In this document: piece after piece, positions 54,471-63,855 of the stretch | How the letters are laid out: every line of letters starts with the position of its first letter | How positions within the stretch are numbered: the stretch's first letter is position 1 | Assembly: GCA_963834945.1 (NCBI GenBank) | Contig: CAWIDT010000004.1 | Coordinates: 434,001 to 498,000, forward strand | Direction of reading: 5' to 3' | Source of the DNA: R-RK-3 sp963834945 | GTDB taxonomy: Bacteria > Pseudomonadota > Alphaproteobacteria > Rhizobiales > Rhodomicrobiaceae | Length of the DNA stretch: 64,000 nt | Program-made: the position numbers and the translations under genes | Notes under the pieces: model-generated | Seen by the model: only the letters and a program-made list of their open reading frames with translations | What the model was told of the DNA's origin: nothing | Database searches by the model: none

Positions 54471-56588
54471 TTAATGCGCCAGCACCGCGAGCAGCAGCAG
54501 CGCCACGATGTTGGTGATCTTGATCATCGGGTTCACCGCCGGGCCGGCCGTATCCTTGTAGGGGTCGCCGACCGTGTCGCCGGTGACAGCCGCCTTGTGG
54601 GCTTCCGAGCCCTTGCCGCCATAATGGCCGTCCTCGATGTATTTCTTGGCGTTGTCCCAGGCGCCGCCGCCCGCGGTCATGGAAATCGCGACGAACAGGC
54701 CCGTGACGATCACCCCCAGCAGCATCGCGCCGACTGACGAAAACGCCGCCGATTTGCCCGCCACCCAATTGATGACGAGGAACACCACGATCGGCGACAG
54801 GACCGGCAGCAGCGAGGGAATGATCATCTCCTTGATGGCCGCCTTGGTCAGCATGTCGACGGCCGCCTTGTAATCGGGCTTCTCGGTGCCTTTCATGATG
54901 CCGGGCTTTGCCTTGAACTGCCGCCGCACCTCCTCGACGATCGACCCGGCCGCGCGGCCCACGGCGGTCATGCCCATCGCGGCGAACAGATAGGGCAGCA
55001 GCCCGCCGAAGAACAGGCCGACGACGACGAAGGGATTGGACAGGGAGAAGTCCACATGGACGTCCTGAAAGTAGGGGAATTCCTGCGCATGGGCGATGAA
55101 ATATTTCAGATCTTCGGTATAGGCGGCGAACAGCACCAGCGCTCCCAGACCCGCCGACCCGATGGCATAGCCTTTGGTGACGGCTTTGGTCGTGTTGCCG
55201 ACCGCGTCGAGCGCGTCCGTAGTCTTACGGACATCGGGAGGCAGGTCAGCCATTTCCGCGATGCCGCCGGCATTGTCCGTCACAGGCCCGAAGGCATCCA
55301 GCGCCACAACGAAGCCCGCCAGCGCCAGCATGGTCGTCACGGCGATGGCGATGCCGAAAAGCCCGGCAAGCGTATAGGTGATGATGATGCCGGAGATGAT
55401 GACCAGCGCCGGAGCGGCCGTCGCCTCCAGCGAGATCGCCAGCCCCTGGATTACATTGGTCCCGTGACCGGTCTGGGAGGCGGAGGCGATGGAGCGAACC
55501 GGGCGATAGTTGGTGCCGGTGTAATATTCGGTGATGATGATGATCAGCGTCGTCACGGCAAGACCGGTCACGCCGCAATAGAACAAATCGAGTCCGGTGA
55601 ACGTCACGCCAGTCGCGGTAAGCTGGGTGTCCATGCCGATCAGCACCGCGGTGACCGGATAGATCGCGATGAGCGACAGGATGCCGGTGGCGATGAAGCC
55701 CTTATAGAGCGCGCCCATGATGTTGTTGCTGGCGCCAAGGCGGACGAAGAACGTGCCGATGATCGAGGTGACCACGCACACGCCGCCGATCGCAAGCGGG
55801 TACAGCATCGCCGACGGCAAGATCGGATTGCCGGCGAAATAGATCGTGCAGAGCACCATGGTGGCGACGACCGTCACCACATAGGTCTCGAACAGATCGG
55901 CCGCCATGCCGGCGCAGTCGCCGACATTGTCGCCCACATTATCGGCAATGGTCGCCGGATTGCGCGGGTCGTCCTCCGGGATGCCCGCCTCGACCTTGCC
56001 GACGAGATCACCGCCGACATCGGCGCCTTTGGTGAAGATGCCGCCGCCCAGACGCGCAAAAATCGAGATGAGCGAGGCGCCGAAGCCGAGCGCGACCAGC
56101 GCATTCACCACGATGCGGTCGGAGGGCTCGAAGCCGGCGATCTGCGTCAGGATGGCGTAATAGGTGGCGACGGAAAGCAGTGCCAGCCCGGCAACCAGCA
56201 TTCCCGTCACCGCGCCCGCCTTGAAAGCGATGCCGAGGCCGGCCGCAAGACCGTGCGTCGAGGCTTGCGTGGTGCGCACATTGGCGCGCACCGATACAAG
56301 CATGCCGATGAAGCCGGCGGCGCCCGAAAGCACGGCTCCAATCAGGAAGCCTATGGCGACGGGGAGCGAAAGCAGGAAGGCGATCAGCACGAAGATCACC
56401 GCACCGACAAGGCCGATCGTCGTATATTGCCTGGTCAGATAGGCCTGAGCGCCTTCCTGGATCGCGCCGGCGATCTCCTGCATCCGTGCATTGCCGGCAT
56501 CCGCCGCCATCACGGAGTTGATGGCCCACACGCCGTAGACGATCGATAGCGCACCACAGGCAATAATAGCCCAGATCAAATTATTCAT
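54471..56588 (-). CDS. hppA: K+-independent proton-translocating pyrophosphatase
   Basis: Membrane pump that couples PPi hydrolysis to H+ export. The 705-residue protein has about 16 membrane segments. The PPi-binding motif GADVGGDLVGKVEAGIPEDDPRNPATIADNVGDNVGD and the second acidic motif DAFGPVTDNAGGIAEMA are complete. GNTTK at the position where K+-dependent enzymes have GNTTA marks the K+-independent class. The gene stands alone, with a 200-base leader upstream. Confidence 0.95.
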   Translation of the reverse strand: MNNLIWAIIACGALSIVYGVWAINSVMAADAGNARMQEIAGAIQEGAQAYLTRQYTTIGLVGAVIFVLIAFLLSLPVAIGFLIGAVLSGAAGFIGMLVSVRANVRTTQASTHGLAAGLGIAFKAGAVTGMLVAGLALLSVATYYAILTQIAGFEPSDRIVVNALVALGFGASLISIFARLGGGIFTKGADVGGDLVGKVEAGIPEDDPRNPATIADNVGDNVGDCAGMAADLFETYVVTVVATMVLCTIYFAGNPILPSAMLYPLAIGGVCVVTSIIGTFFVRLGASNNIMGALYKGFIATGILSLIAIYPVTAVLIGMDTQLTATGVTFTGLDLFYCGVTGLAVTTLIIIITEYYTGTNYRPVRSIASASQTGHGTNVIQGLAISLEATAAPALVIISGIIITYTLAGLFGIAIAVTTMLALAGFVVALDAFGPVTDNAGGIAEMADLPPDVRKTTDALDAVGNTTKAVTKGYAIGSAGLGALVLFAAYTEDLKYFIAHAQEFPYFQDVHVDFSLSNPFVVVGLFFGGLLPYLFAAMGMTAVGRAAGSIVEEVRRQFKAKPGIMKGTEKPDYKAAVDMLTKAAIKEMIIPSLLPVLSPIVVFLVINWVAGKSAAFSSVGAMLLGVIVTGLFVAISMTAGGGAWDNAKKYIEDGHYGGKGSEAHKAAVTGDTVGDPYKDTAGPAVNPMIKITNIVALLLLAVLAH

Positions 56589-56799
56589 ATTGCATTCCCT
56601 CAGTATGGATAGGGCGGGAGGCGGTACACCGTCTTATTCTTTTGCGTACGACCCGTAGCGCTTTGACTCCATTGAGCGCCCAATGTTTTCTCAATCTTGC
56701 GGCCAGCATGGGAGGAAGCGGGGCCGTCCCCATAAAGCCGCCGGGAGAATAGGAAAATCAGGGCGCTTCCGCAAGGAAACCGTGCGAGTTATTGCAGCG

Positions 56800-57831
56800 T
56801 CATACGGCGCGAGATGCATCGATGGTTAAATGGTCATAACCCGGCCGCGCAAAGATCATCGGCAGGCCGTCCGGGCCGATGACGGACAATGTCCCGGTGC
56901 CCGTGCCGACCGCGCCGATGCGCGCAACTGGAATGCCGGCGGCGAGCGCGCCAGCCTCGAATGCGGGCTCCGCGCCGGGACGGATCGCGGCCAGGATTTC
57001 GTAGTCGTCGCCGCCGGTCAGCGCACACTCGAAGGCGCCGGGGTCGGCCGCGACGATGGTCCGTGCCGCGGGCGACAGGGGGATGAGGCGCGCCTCGATG
57101 CGCGCATCGGCGCCGGACGCCGCGCACAGCCGCGCGCAGTCGATGACGAGGCCGTCGGAGATGTCCATCGCCGCGCTCGCATGGGCCAGCAGCGCCTCGC
57201 GGAGCGCCAATCGCGGCGCGGGGCGCAGATAGCGCCGGATGAGATGGGCCCGCCCAGCATCGTCAAGCGGCCAGCCTAGCGCGTCAGCGTCGTCGCGCCG
57301 CAATCGCAGCCCGAGCGCCGCATCGCCGATGGTACCGCTGACGTAAAGCGCATCGCCCAGCCGCGCGCCTCCACGCCGGACCATGCCGCCGCGCGCCGTC
57401 GTGCCGAACGCCGTAATCGAGACCATCAGAGGGCCATCGGATGACACGGTCGTATCGCCGCCGCATAGATCGATGCCGAATTCGTCTTGCGCCTCGCGCA
57501 ACCCTTCGGCAAAACCGGCCAGCCAAGCCTCGCGCCACCCGGCGGACAGAGCCAGCGCCAGGCTGTAGGCCAGCGGCCGCGCGGCTTTCGCGGCAAGGTC
57601 GGAGACATTCACCGCCAGCGACTTGAAGGCGATATCCGCCGGCGCATCGCCGGGCAGGAAATGCACGCCCGCGATCAGCGTATCGGTGGTGACGACGAGG
57701 TCCGAGCCGTCTGGCGGGGTGACAATAGCTGCGTCGTCACGCAATCCCAGCGCACCGGGAAAATTCTGCGACAGCGGCGCGAAATGGCGCGCGATCAGAT
57801 CATCCTCGCCGCGCCGGTCCGCCTCAGCCAT
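56800..57831 (-). CDS. thiL: Thiamine-monophosphate kinase
   Basis: Phosphorylates TMP to thiamine pyrophosphate. The 343-residue PurM-like protein has GLRDDAAIV, VVTTDTLIAGVHF, AVNVSDLAAKAARPLAYSLAL, GGDTTVSSDGPLMVSI, AMDISDGLVIDCARL and LTGGDDYEIL. ATG 57831 overlaps the nusB stop; upstream codons read as noise. It is the last gene of the rib-nusB block. Confidence 0.94.
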   Translation of the reverse strand: MAEADRRGEDDLIARHFAPLSQNFPGALGLRDDAAIVTPPDGSDLVVTTDTLIAGVHFLPGDAPADIAFKSLAVNVSDLAAKAARPLAYSLALALSAGWREAWLAGFAEGLREAQDEFGIDLCGGDTTVSSDGPLMVSITAFGTTARGGMVRRGGARLGDALYVSGTIGDAALGLRLRRDDADALGWPLDDAGRAHLIRRYLRPAPRLALREALLAHASAAMDISDGLVIDCARLCAASGADARIEARLIPLSPAARTIVAADPGAFECALTGGDDYEILAAIRPGAEPAFEAGALAAGIPVARIGAVGTGTGTLSVIGPDGLPMIFARPGYDHLTIDASRAV

Positions 57832-58339
57832 GTGCGGGACTTTGAAACTCCGCCGTCCGTACCTCCCGCGCGACGGAATCGAGAATGCCGTTTGCCACGC
57901 GCGGCTCCTCGCCGCCGAAAAAAGCGTGCGCCACATCGAGATATTCGTTGATGATCACCTTGGCGGGAATGTCGGGCCGCTGATGCAACTCATAGGCGCC
58001 GGCGCGCAGAATGGCGCGCAGGATGCTGTCGATCCGGGCAAGACGCCAGCCCGTGGCGAGATGCCGCGCGACCAGCGGATCGAGCTCAAGCTGCGCCCGC
58101 ACCACGCCCAGCACCAGATCGCAGAAAAACGGCTCATCAGCGCGATCGTAATAGGCGCCGTCCACCTCGTGGCCGAAGCGATGCTGGGTGAATTGCGCGA
58201 TGACCGCCGCCGCGTCGGTCTGGGTGAGATCCATTTGATACAGCGCCTGCACTGCCGCGATCCTTGCGGTGCCGCGCGACGCAAACGCTCTGCCCTCGCC
58301 CTCAGGGCGGGGGACGGTGTCATTCAGATCTGAAGCCAT
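57824..58339 (-). CDS. nusB: Transcription antitermination factor NusB
   Basis: All-helical RNA-binding factor for rRNA antitermination. 171 residues from MASDLNDTVP: RIAAVQALYQMDLTQ, YYDRADEPFFCDLVLGVV, SILRAILRAGAYELHQRPDIPAKVIINEYLDVAHAFFGGEEPRVANGILDSVAR. The N-terminus overlaps the ribH end by 20 bases. Confidence 0.93.
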   Translation of the reverse strand: MASDLNDTVPRPEGEGRAFASRGTARIAAVQALYQMDLTQTDAAAVIAQFTQHRFGHEVDGAYYDRADEPFFCDLVLGVVRAQLELDPLVARHLATGWRLARIDSILRAILRAGAYELHQRPDIPAKVIINEYLDVAHAFFGGEEPRVANGILDSVAREVRTAEFQSPAHG

Positions 58340-58796
58340 GGCAATCCATGAACACATCAATGAGGCGCAGGCAAGCTTGAGCCGCGTCGGCGCCCTTGTT
58401 TCCTTCTGATATGGATGCTCTTTCCCAGGCTTGTTGCGTATTTTCGACAGTGAGGATGCCATTTCCCAAGGGCACGCCGCTGGCGGTGGCGATGCCGAGC
58501 AGCGCTCTGGCCGATTCATTCGAGACGATCTCATAATGCGAGGTCTCGCCGCGGATCACGCATCCCAGCGCAACCGCCCCGTGATAGCGCCAGCGGGTCG
58601 CGCCGAAGGGCGTCAGGCCCGCCCGGACCGCAAAGGCGAGCGCCTGCGGAATTTCGAGCGCGCCCGGTACCCGAATGCGGTGAACGGAGGCGTTGGCCGC
58701 TTCGAGCGCGGCGAGCGCGCCCTTGGCCAGCTCATCGGAAATGTCCTGATAGAAGCGCCCTTCGATGAGCAGCACGCACGGGCTGAAGCTGGGCAT
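58320..58796 (-). CDS. ribH: 6,7-dimethyl-8-ribityllumazine synthase
   Basis: Penultimate step in riboflavin synthesis. A 158-residue protein with IEGRFYQDISDELAKGAL (aromatic ring site), VPGALEIPQALAFAVRA, ALGCVIRGETSHYEIVSNESARAL with the catalytic His, and GNGILTVENTQQAWERA. Length is normal; it lies 5 bases downstream of ribBA. Confidence 0.95.
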   Translation of the reverse strand: MPSFSPCVLLIEGRFYQDISDELAKGALAALEAANASVHRIRVPGALEIPQALAFAVRAGLTPFGATRWRYHGAVALGCVIRGETSHYEIVSNESARALLGIATASGVPLGNGILTVENTQQAWERASISEGNKGADAAQACLRLIDVFMDCHGFRSE

Positions 58797-58801
58797 GTAT
58801 C

Positions 58802-59935
58802 CTACTCGATTGGGCGTCGGCCGACGATCTTCAGGCCATAACCTTCAAGGCCGACGATTTTCGGCAGCGGTGAATTGGAAAGAAGCTCCATCTCCCGCAC
58901 GCCGAGATCAAGTAAAATCTGCGCACCGATGCCGTAATCGATGAGCCGCGCAGCCCCATCGCTCTTGCCGCCTTCGACCGCATCGCGCAGCTTCGCCGAA
59001 ACGCTGGACGCCTGCGCTTCGCGGATCAGAACGAAAATGCCGCGCTCCTCATGCGCCAGCGTGCGCAGCGCCCGGTCGATGAGCGAGGCGCGGCCGGCGG
59101 CACCGGCAAAGCCGATGATGTCCTCCAGCACGTTGAAGGCGTGCATCCGCACCAGCACCGGCCCGGGCGCGCCGACATTGCCTTTCACCAGCGCGATGTG
59201 CTCCTGGCCATCGGCGGTGTTCTGATAGACTTTCAGGTCAAATTCGGCGCCATGCAGATCGTCGATATGCTTCTGCTCGACGACACGGACCAGGCTGTCA
59301 TATTTGCGTCTGTAGGCAATGAGGTCGGCGATGGTGCCGATCTTCAGCCCGTGAAACTGGGAGAAGGCCATCAGGTCCGGCATCCGGGCCATGGTGCCGT
59401 CGTCATTCATGATTTCGCAAATGACGCCAGCGGGATACAGACCCGCAAGCCGGGCGATGTCCACCGCCGTCTCGGTGTGCCCGGCGCGGACCAGCACACC
59501 GCCCTGGCGCGCCACCAGCGGGAACACATGCCCCGGCGAAACGATGTCGCGGGCGCCCTTCGCCGGATCGATCGCGGTCGCGATAGTGTGGGCGCGGTCA
59601 TGGGCGGAAATGCCCGTGGTGATGCCCTCGCGCGCCTCGATGGAGACGGTGAAATTCGTCGAGTGACGCGCCTGGTTGGAGCGCGCCATCAATTCGAGGT
59701 GCAGGTCGGAGGCGCGGTCCTGCGTCAGCGCCAGGCAGATAAGCCCGCGCCCGTACCGCGCCATGAAATTGATCGCCTCGGGCGTCGCCATCTGGGCCGG
59801 AATGACGAGGTCGCCCTCATTCTCGCGATCTTCCGCGTCGACCAGAATGAACATGCGGCCCTGACGCGCATCCTCCAGAATCGCCTCGATATCGGAAAGC
59901 TGGTCGAAATGCCGGGGCTTCTCAGCAATGCTCAT
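58802..59935 (-). CDS. ribBA: 3,4-dihydroxy-2-butanone 4-phosphate synthase with degenerate GTP-cyclohydrolase II domain
   Basis: The N-terminal DHBP synthase domain (about 1-205) is complete: DAEDRENEGDLVIPAQM, ARYGRGLICLAL, FTVSIEAREGITTGISAHDRAHTI, SPGHVFPLVARQGGVLVRAGHTETAVDIARLAG, EIMNDDGTMARMPDL. The C-terminal domain has the cyclohydrolase-II fold outline, but the zinc-binding cysteine block is missing: VRMHAFNVLEDIIGF stands where SECLTGD and RCDCG motifs occur. It is therefore probably RibB only; a separate RibA is needed elsewhere. It overlaps ribE by 4 bases. Confidence 0.92.
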   Translation of the reverse strand: MSIAEKPRHFDQLSDIEAILEDARQGRMFILVDAEDRENEGDLVIPAQMATPEAINFMARYGRGLICLALTQDRASDLHLELMARSNQARHSTNFTVSIEAREGITTGISAHDRAHTIATAIDPAKGARDIVSPGHVFPLVARQGGVLVRAGHTETAVDIARLAGLYPAGVICEIMNDDGTMARMPDLMAFSQFHGLKIGTIADLIAYRRKYDSLVRVVEQKHIDDLHGAEFDLKVYQNTADGQEHIALVKGNVGAPGPVLVRMHAFNVLEDIIGFAGAAGRASLIDRALRTLAHEERGIFVLIREAQASSVSAKLRDAVEGGKSDGAARLIDYGIGAQILLDLGVREMELLSNSPLPKIVGLEGYGLKIVGRRPIE

Positions 59936-60537
59936 CCGCCGGCGCTCCTATGCTCGTTCAGCCTCGCAACATAACGCGCCACGAGGTCGACCTCCAAGTT
60001 GAGCCGCGCCCCTGCGCGTTTTTGCCCCCAGGTGGTGACCTCAAGCGTATGCGGAATGATGTTCACGGTGAAGCGGTTCCCCGCAACGGAGTTGACGGTC
60101 AGTGACGTGCCGTCGAGCGCGACCGAGCCTTTTTGCGCGATCAGCGGGGCGAGCGGGTCCGGGCAGGCGATCTCGAAGCGCATCGAGGCGCCGTCCGGCA
60201 TGGTGCCGAGGATGTCGGCGACGCCGTCCACATGTCCCGCTACCATATGGCCGCCCAACTCGTCGCCCAGCCGCAGCGACCGTTCCAGGTTGATGCGCCG
60301 TCCGGCAGTCCAATCGCCGAGGGTCGTATGCGCGAGGGTCTCGTTGGACGCTTCGACATCGAAGATGCCGCGCCCAGGCCCGTCGCTCTGGGCGCGGGTG
60401 ACGGTGAGGCAGCAACCGTCGCAGGCGATGGAGGCGCCGATGGCGATCGAGGCCGCCTCGTAGCCGCTGGCGATGCGCAGCCTGCCGCCCTCGACCGCCA
60501 CAACCTCGCCAATGTCGGTAATGATGCCGGTGAACAT
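59932..60537 (-). CDS. ribE: Riboflavin synthase alpha subunit
   Basis: Dismutates two lumazines to riboflavin. The 201-residue protein has two lumazine-binding repeats: MFTGIITDIGEVV, IACDGCCLTVTRA and HMVAGHVDGVADILG at the N-half, then LDGTSLTVNSVAGNRFTVNIIPHTLEVT in the second. It lies 1 base from ribD and is coupled with ribBA. Confidence 0.95.
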   Translation of the reverse strand: MFTGIITDIGEVVAVEGGRLRIASGYEAASIAIGASIACDGCCLTVTRAQSDGPGRGIFDVEASNETLAHTTLGDWTAGRRINLERSLRLGDELGGHMVAGHVDGVADILGTMPDGASMRFEIACPDPLAPLIAQKGSVALDGTSLTVNSVAGNRFTVNIIPHTLEVTTWGQKRAGARLNLEVDLVARYVARLNEHRSAGG

Positions 60538-60538
60538 C

Positions 60539-61702
60539 TCAGCCCTGCCAGATCTGCGCGCGCCTGTAGACGCTCATCATATCGGCGCCCATGGGGAGTT
60601 GCTGGAGAAGCCGAAACTTGTGCGGTTCGGACAAAGTGTCAAGGCCGAGCGGCCGAATGCCGGGGCCTTCCATCGCTTTGGCGCTCTGGAACAGAATGGC
60701 CTCGTCGACGAGCCCGGCGCGCAGAAAGCCAGTCGCAACCGACGGTCCGCCTTCGACGAGCAGCCGGGTGATGCCCCGGTCCGCAAGCGCCCCCGCGACG
60801 GCGTGCAAATCGAGCCCGCCGCCGGCCGCCGCCCTCTCGACCGCGAAGGTTTCCACTCCGAGCGCCCTTAGCCTCGCCGAATTCTCCGGCGGTGCGCTCT
60901 CGGCATGAATGAGCCAGACCGGCGCCCGTTCCAGATTGCGCAGCATCCTGGCCCTCGCGGGAAGTTCGGCATTGCTGGAGAGGATCACACGCACCGGGGA
61001 ACGGTGCTCAAGACCCGGCAAGCGGCAAGTGAGATCGGGATCGTCGGCGAGAAGGGTGCCGCTCCCAATCAGGATCGCGTCGGCTTCGGCGCGCAGCAGG
61101 GCCCCACGCGCCCGCGCCGCTTCGCCCGTCACCCACACGGGCGCGCCATTGCCCGCCGGCACCATGCCTTCGGCGTCCATCGCCAGCTTGAGCTGCACGA
61201 AAGGACGGCGTGCCGTGATGCGAAGCTCATGGCCGAGCGCCAGCCACCGCGTTTCGTTCGCCAGCGGGCCGGCGGCGACAGCGATGCCATGGGCGCTCAA
61301 ATTAGCCAGCCCGGCGCCCGCGACGCGCGGGTCGGGATCGACCAGGCCGTAAACCACCCTGGCGATGCCCGCCACGATGACCGCGTCAGAGCAGGGCGGC
61401 GTCCGCCCCCAATGCGCGCAGGGCTCCAGCGTCGCATAGAGCGTCGCGCCGCGTGCCGCTTCGCCCGCTTCGGCGAGCGCATTGGCCTCGGCATGCGGCC
61501 GGCCGCCCGCGCTGGTCCAGCCGCAACTGATGATCCGGCCGCTCGCCGGCTCGGCGATCACCGCGCCCACGGACGGGTTCGGCCAGCACTGGCCAAGACC
61601 GCGCTTTCCCAGCGCGATCGCCAGCGTCATGTTGGCAATATCTTGGAGGCTCGACGGCAGGCTGCGCTTAGGCTCGGCCGCGCGCGACCTAACGCCGCTC
61701 AT
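60539..61702 (-). CDS. ribD: Bifunctional diaminohydroxyphosphoribosylaminopyrimidine deaminase/reductase RibD
   Basis: Performs the deaminase and reductase steps of riboflavin synthesis. The deaminase domain has GLGQCWPNPSVGAVIAE, zinc His in GRPHAEANAL and the Cys pair in LEPCAHWGRTPPCSDAV. The reductase domain has RPFVQLKLAMDAEGMV, AILIGSGTLLADDPDLTCR and GITRLLVEGGPSVATGFL. Start ATG 61702 gives 387 residues and overlaps the nrdR stop; the upstream extension reads as noise. Confidence 0.93.
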   Translation of the reverse strand: MSGVRSRAAEPKRSLPSSLQDIANMTLAIALGKRGLGQCWPNPSVGAVIAEPASGRIISCGWTSAGGRPHAEANALAEAGEAARGATLYATLEPCAHWGRTPPCSDAVIVAGIARVVYGLVDPDPRVAGAGLANLSAHGIAVAAGPLANETRWLALGHELRITARRPFVQLKLAMDAEGMVPAGNGAPVWVTGEAARARGALLRAEADAILIGSGTLLADDPDLTCRLPGLEHRSPVRVILSSNAELPARARMLRNLERAPVWLIHAESAPPENSARLRALGVETFAVERAAAGGGLDLHAVAGALADRGITRLLVEGGPSVATGFLRAGLVDEAILFQSAKAMEGPGIRPLGLDTLSEPHKFRLLQQLPMGADMMSVYRRAQIWQG

Positions 61703-62207
61703 CGCCGGCGACGCCGGAGGGCGCCATCTTCTCATCGGCAGCGCCGGCGCGTTTGGCCTCGCCGGCAATCTCGCCAAGCACGGTTTCGAAATCGCGCGCC
61801 TCGCGGAAATTCTTGTAGACGGAGGCGAAACGCACATAGGCCACGGGGTCGAGCTTGCGCAGATCTTCCATCACCAGTTCGCCGATCAGGTGGGAGGGCA
61901 CTTCGGCCTCACCCTGGCTTTCGAGCTTGCGCACGATGGCGCTCACCAGCCGGTCTATATGCTCCTGCTCGACAGGGCGCTTGCGCAGCGCGATCTGCAC
62001 CGAGCGGGTAAGCTTGTCGCGGTCGAAAGGCACGCGCCGGCCGCTGCGCTTCATCACGGTCAGCTCACGCAATTGCACCCGCTCGAACGTGGTGAAACGT
62101 TCGCCGCATTCCGTGCAATAGCGGCGGCGGCGGATCGCCGTATTATCTTCCGTCGGCCGCGAATCCTTGACCTGAGTGTCGATTTCGCCGCAATGGGGAC
62201 ACCGCAT
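61689..62207 (-). CDS. nrdR: Transcriptional repressor NrdR
   Basis: Zinc/ATP-cone repressor of ribonucleotide reductase genes. A 172-residue protein: MRCPHCGEIDTQVKDSRP and RRRYCTECGERFTTFE make the zinc ribbon (two CxxC pairs), and the ATP-cone follows (VMKRSGRRVPFDRDKLTRSVQIALRKRPV). YVRFASVYKNFREARDF closes the domain. It sits between glyA and ribD, the usual place. Confidence 0.96.
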   Translation of the reverse strand: MRCPHCGEIDTQVKDSRPTEDNTAIRRRRYCTECGERFTTFERVQLRELTVMKRSGRRVPFDRDKLTRSVQIALRKRPVEQEHIDRLVSAIVRKLESQGEAEVPSHLIGELVMEDLRKLDPVAYVRFASVYKNFREARDFETVLGEIAGEAKRAGAADEKMAPSGVAGDERR

Positions 62208-62235
62208 ACGAAGACCTCAAATGCTCGTAGGAGCG

Positions 62236-63549
62236 CTATTGCTGATAGATGGGGTGCCGTTCGCAAAGATCGATGGCCTCGCGCTTGACGCGTTCCTCGA
62301 CCTGACCGTTGCCGCTATCGCCGTTCGACACCAGCCCGTCCAGCACCTCGGAAATCATGCGGCCCACCTGGCGGAATTCCGCCTGGCCAAAGCCACGCGT
62401 CGTACCTGCGGGGGACCCCACTCTGATGCCCGACGTCACAAACGGCTTCTCCTCATCGAACGGGACCGCATTCTTGTTGCAGGTGATGTTCGCACGGCTC
62501 AGAGCGGCTTCGGCGGCCTTGCCGGTCAACCGCTTCGGGCGCAGATCGACCAGCAACAGATGCGTGTCGGTTCCGCCCGCGACGAGGCCATATCCCGCCG
62601 AGGTCACAGCCTCGCCCATCGCCTTGGCGTTTGCAACTACGTTTTGTGCGTATTGTGTAAAGGACGGCTGCAGCGCCTCGCCGAAGGCGACCGCCTTCGC
62701 CGCGATGATATGCATCAGCGGCCCGCCCTGGAGGCCGGGGAAAATCGCGGAGTTGACCCGCTTGGCGATGTCGGCGTCATTGGTGAGGATCATCCCGCCG
62801 CGCGGTCCGCGCAGCGTCTTGTGGGTGGTTGTCGTCACCACATGGGCATGCGGCAGCGGGCTCGGATGCACGCCCGCCGCAACCAGGCCGGCGAAGTGCG
62901 CCATATCGACCATGAATGTAGCGCCGACGCTATCGGCGATCGCGCGGAACCTGGCGAAATCGATGATGCGCGGATAGGCCGAACCGCCGGCAATGATGAT
63001 GCGCGGCTTGTGCTCGCGCGCCAGCACCTCGACCTGGTCGAAATCGATGAGGCAGTCGTCCCGCCGCACGCCATATTGCACCGGCTTGAACCATTTGCCC
63101 GACAGGTTCGGCGCGGCGCCATGGGTGAGGTGGCCGCCCGCGTCCAGGCTCATGCCGAGAATGACGTCGCCCGGCTTGGCTAGCGCCAAGTACACGCCTT
63201 GGTTGGCCTGTGAGCCCGAATGCGGCTGCACATTGGCGAAACCGCAGCCAAACAGACGCTTGGCGCGCTCGATCGCCAAATTCTCGGCGACATCGACGTA
63301 TTGGCAGCCGCCATAATAGCGCTTGCCCGGATAGCCCTCCGCATATTTGTTCGTCAGCACGCTGCCCGCCGCTTCGAGGACGGCACGCGACACGATGTTC
63401 TCGGAGGCGATCAGCTCGATTTCATGCTGCTGACGCTTGAGTTCGTCCGCCACGGCGCCATACAGCTCGGGATCGCTTTCGGCGAGGGATTTGGAAAAGA
63501 ATCCGTTCTCGTGCGGCGCGGCGGCCAGGGCATTCGATGCTGTCATCAA
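62236..63549 (-). CDS. glyA: Serine hydroxymethyltransferase
   Basis: PLP enzyme converting serine and tetrahydrofolate to glycine and methylene-THF. A 437-residue protein with ELIASENIVSRAVLEAAGSVLTNKYAEGYPGKRYYGGC, the PLP lysine in VTTTTHKTLRGPRGGMIL, HFAGLVAAGVHPSPLPHAHV and the C-terminal VRVGSPAGTTRGFG. It heads the minus-strand rib block, divergent from the M16 gene. Confidence 0.97.
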   Translation of the reverse strand: MMTASNALAAAPHENGFFSKSLAESDPELYGAVADELKRQQHEIELIASENIVSRAVLEAAGSVLTNKYAEGYPGKRYYGGCQYVDVAENLAIERAKRLFGCGFANVQPHSGSQANQGVYLALAKPGDVILGMSLDAGGHLTHGAAPNLSGKWFKPVQYGVRRDDCLIDFDQVEVLAREHKPRIIIAGGSAYPRIIDFARFRAIADSVGATFMVDMAHFAGLVAAGVHPSPLPHAHVVTTTTHKTLRGPRGGMILTNDADIAKRVNSAIFPGLQGGPLMHIIAAKAVAFGEALQPSFTQYAQNVVANAKAMGEAVTSAGYGLVAGGTDTHLLLVDLRPKRLTGKAAEAALSRANITCNKNAVPFDEEKPFVTSGIRVGSPAGTTRGFGQAEFRQVGRMISEVLDGLVSNGDSGNGQVEERVKREAIDLCERHPIYQQ

Positions 63550-63855
63550 GCGGTCCTGTTTGGAGGCGGCCGCCGGCGCTTAAGGCGCGGTCCAGCCTGT
63601 TCTACCGTTCGGTAGCGGGCCACAACCAGCCCCCGAAAGGCCGAAAGTGACTGCTCACGAAATGGTGCTCAGTACTACCATACTCCGGGCATAAGTGGGA
63701 TCTTTCGTCATTTTCCGCCAGTTTTTCCGCAGTGCGCTTTCAATCCTGCCTTGCAGCCGCCAAATGTGCGTGAGCGCCCGCCGCACGCTTGAACTGTCGA
63801 TGTCGCTTCCTTCATACTGGCGCCAAGCGGCACACACGCACGAATCGAGATCCTC
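63550..63855. other. Divergent promoter region glyA / M16 peptidase gene
   Basis: About 306 bases between two divergent starts, expected to hold both promoters. I saw no riboswitch-like structure. A minus-strand frame (63655-63951) is antisense to the M16 gene start and is not called. Confidence 0.4.

Noticed and set aside
55056..56549. 497-codon plus-strand frame antisense to hppA
   Set aside because: His/Arg/Gly/Asp-rich translation typical of the complement of a membrane-protein gene; hppA has all its motifs.
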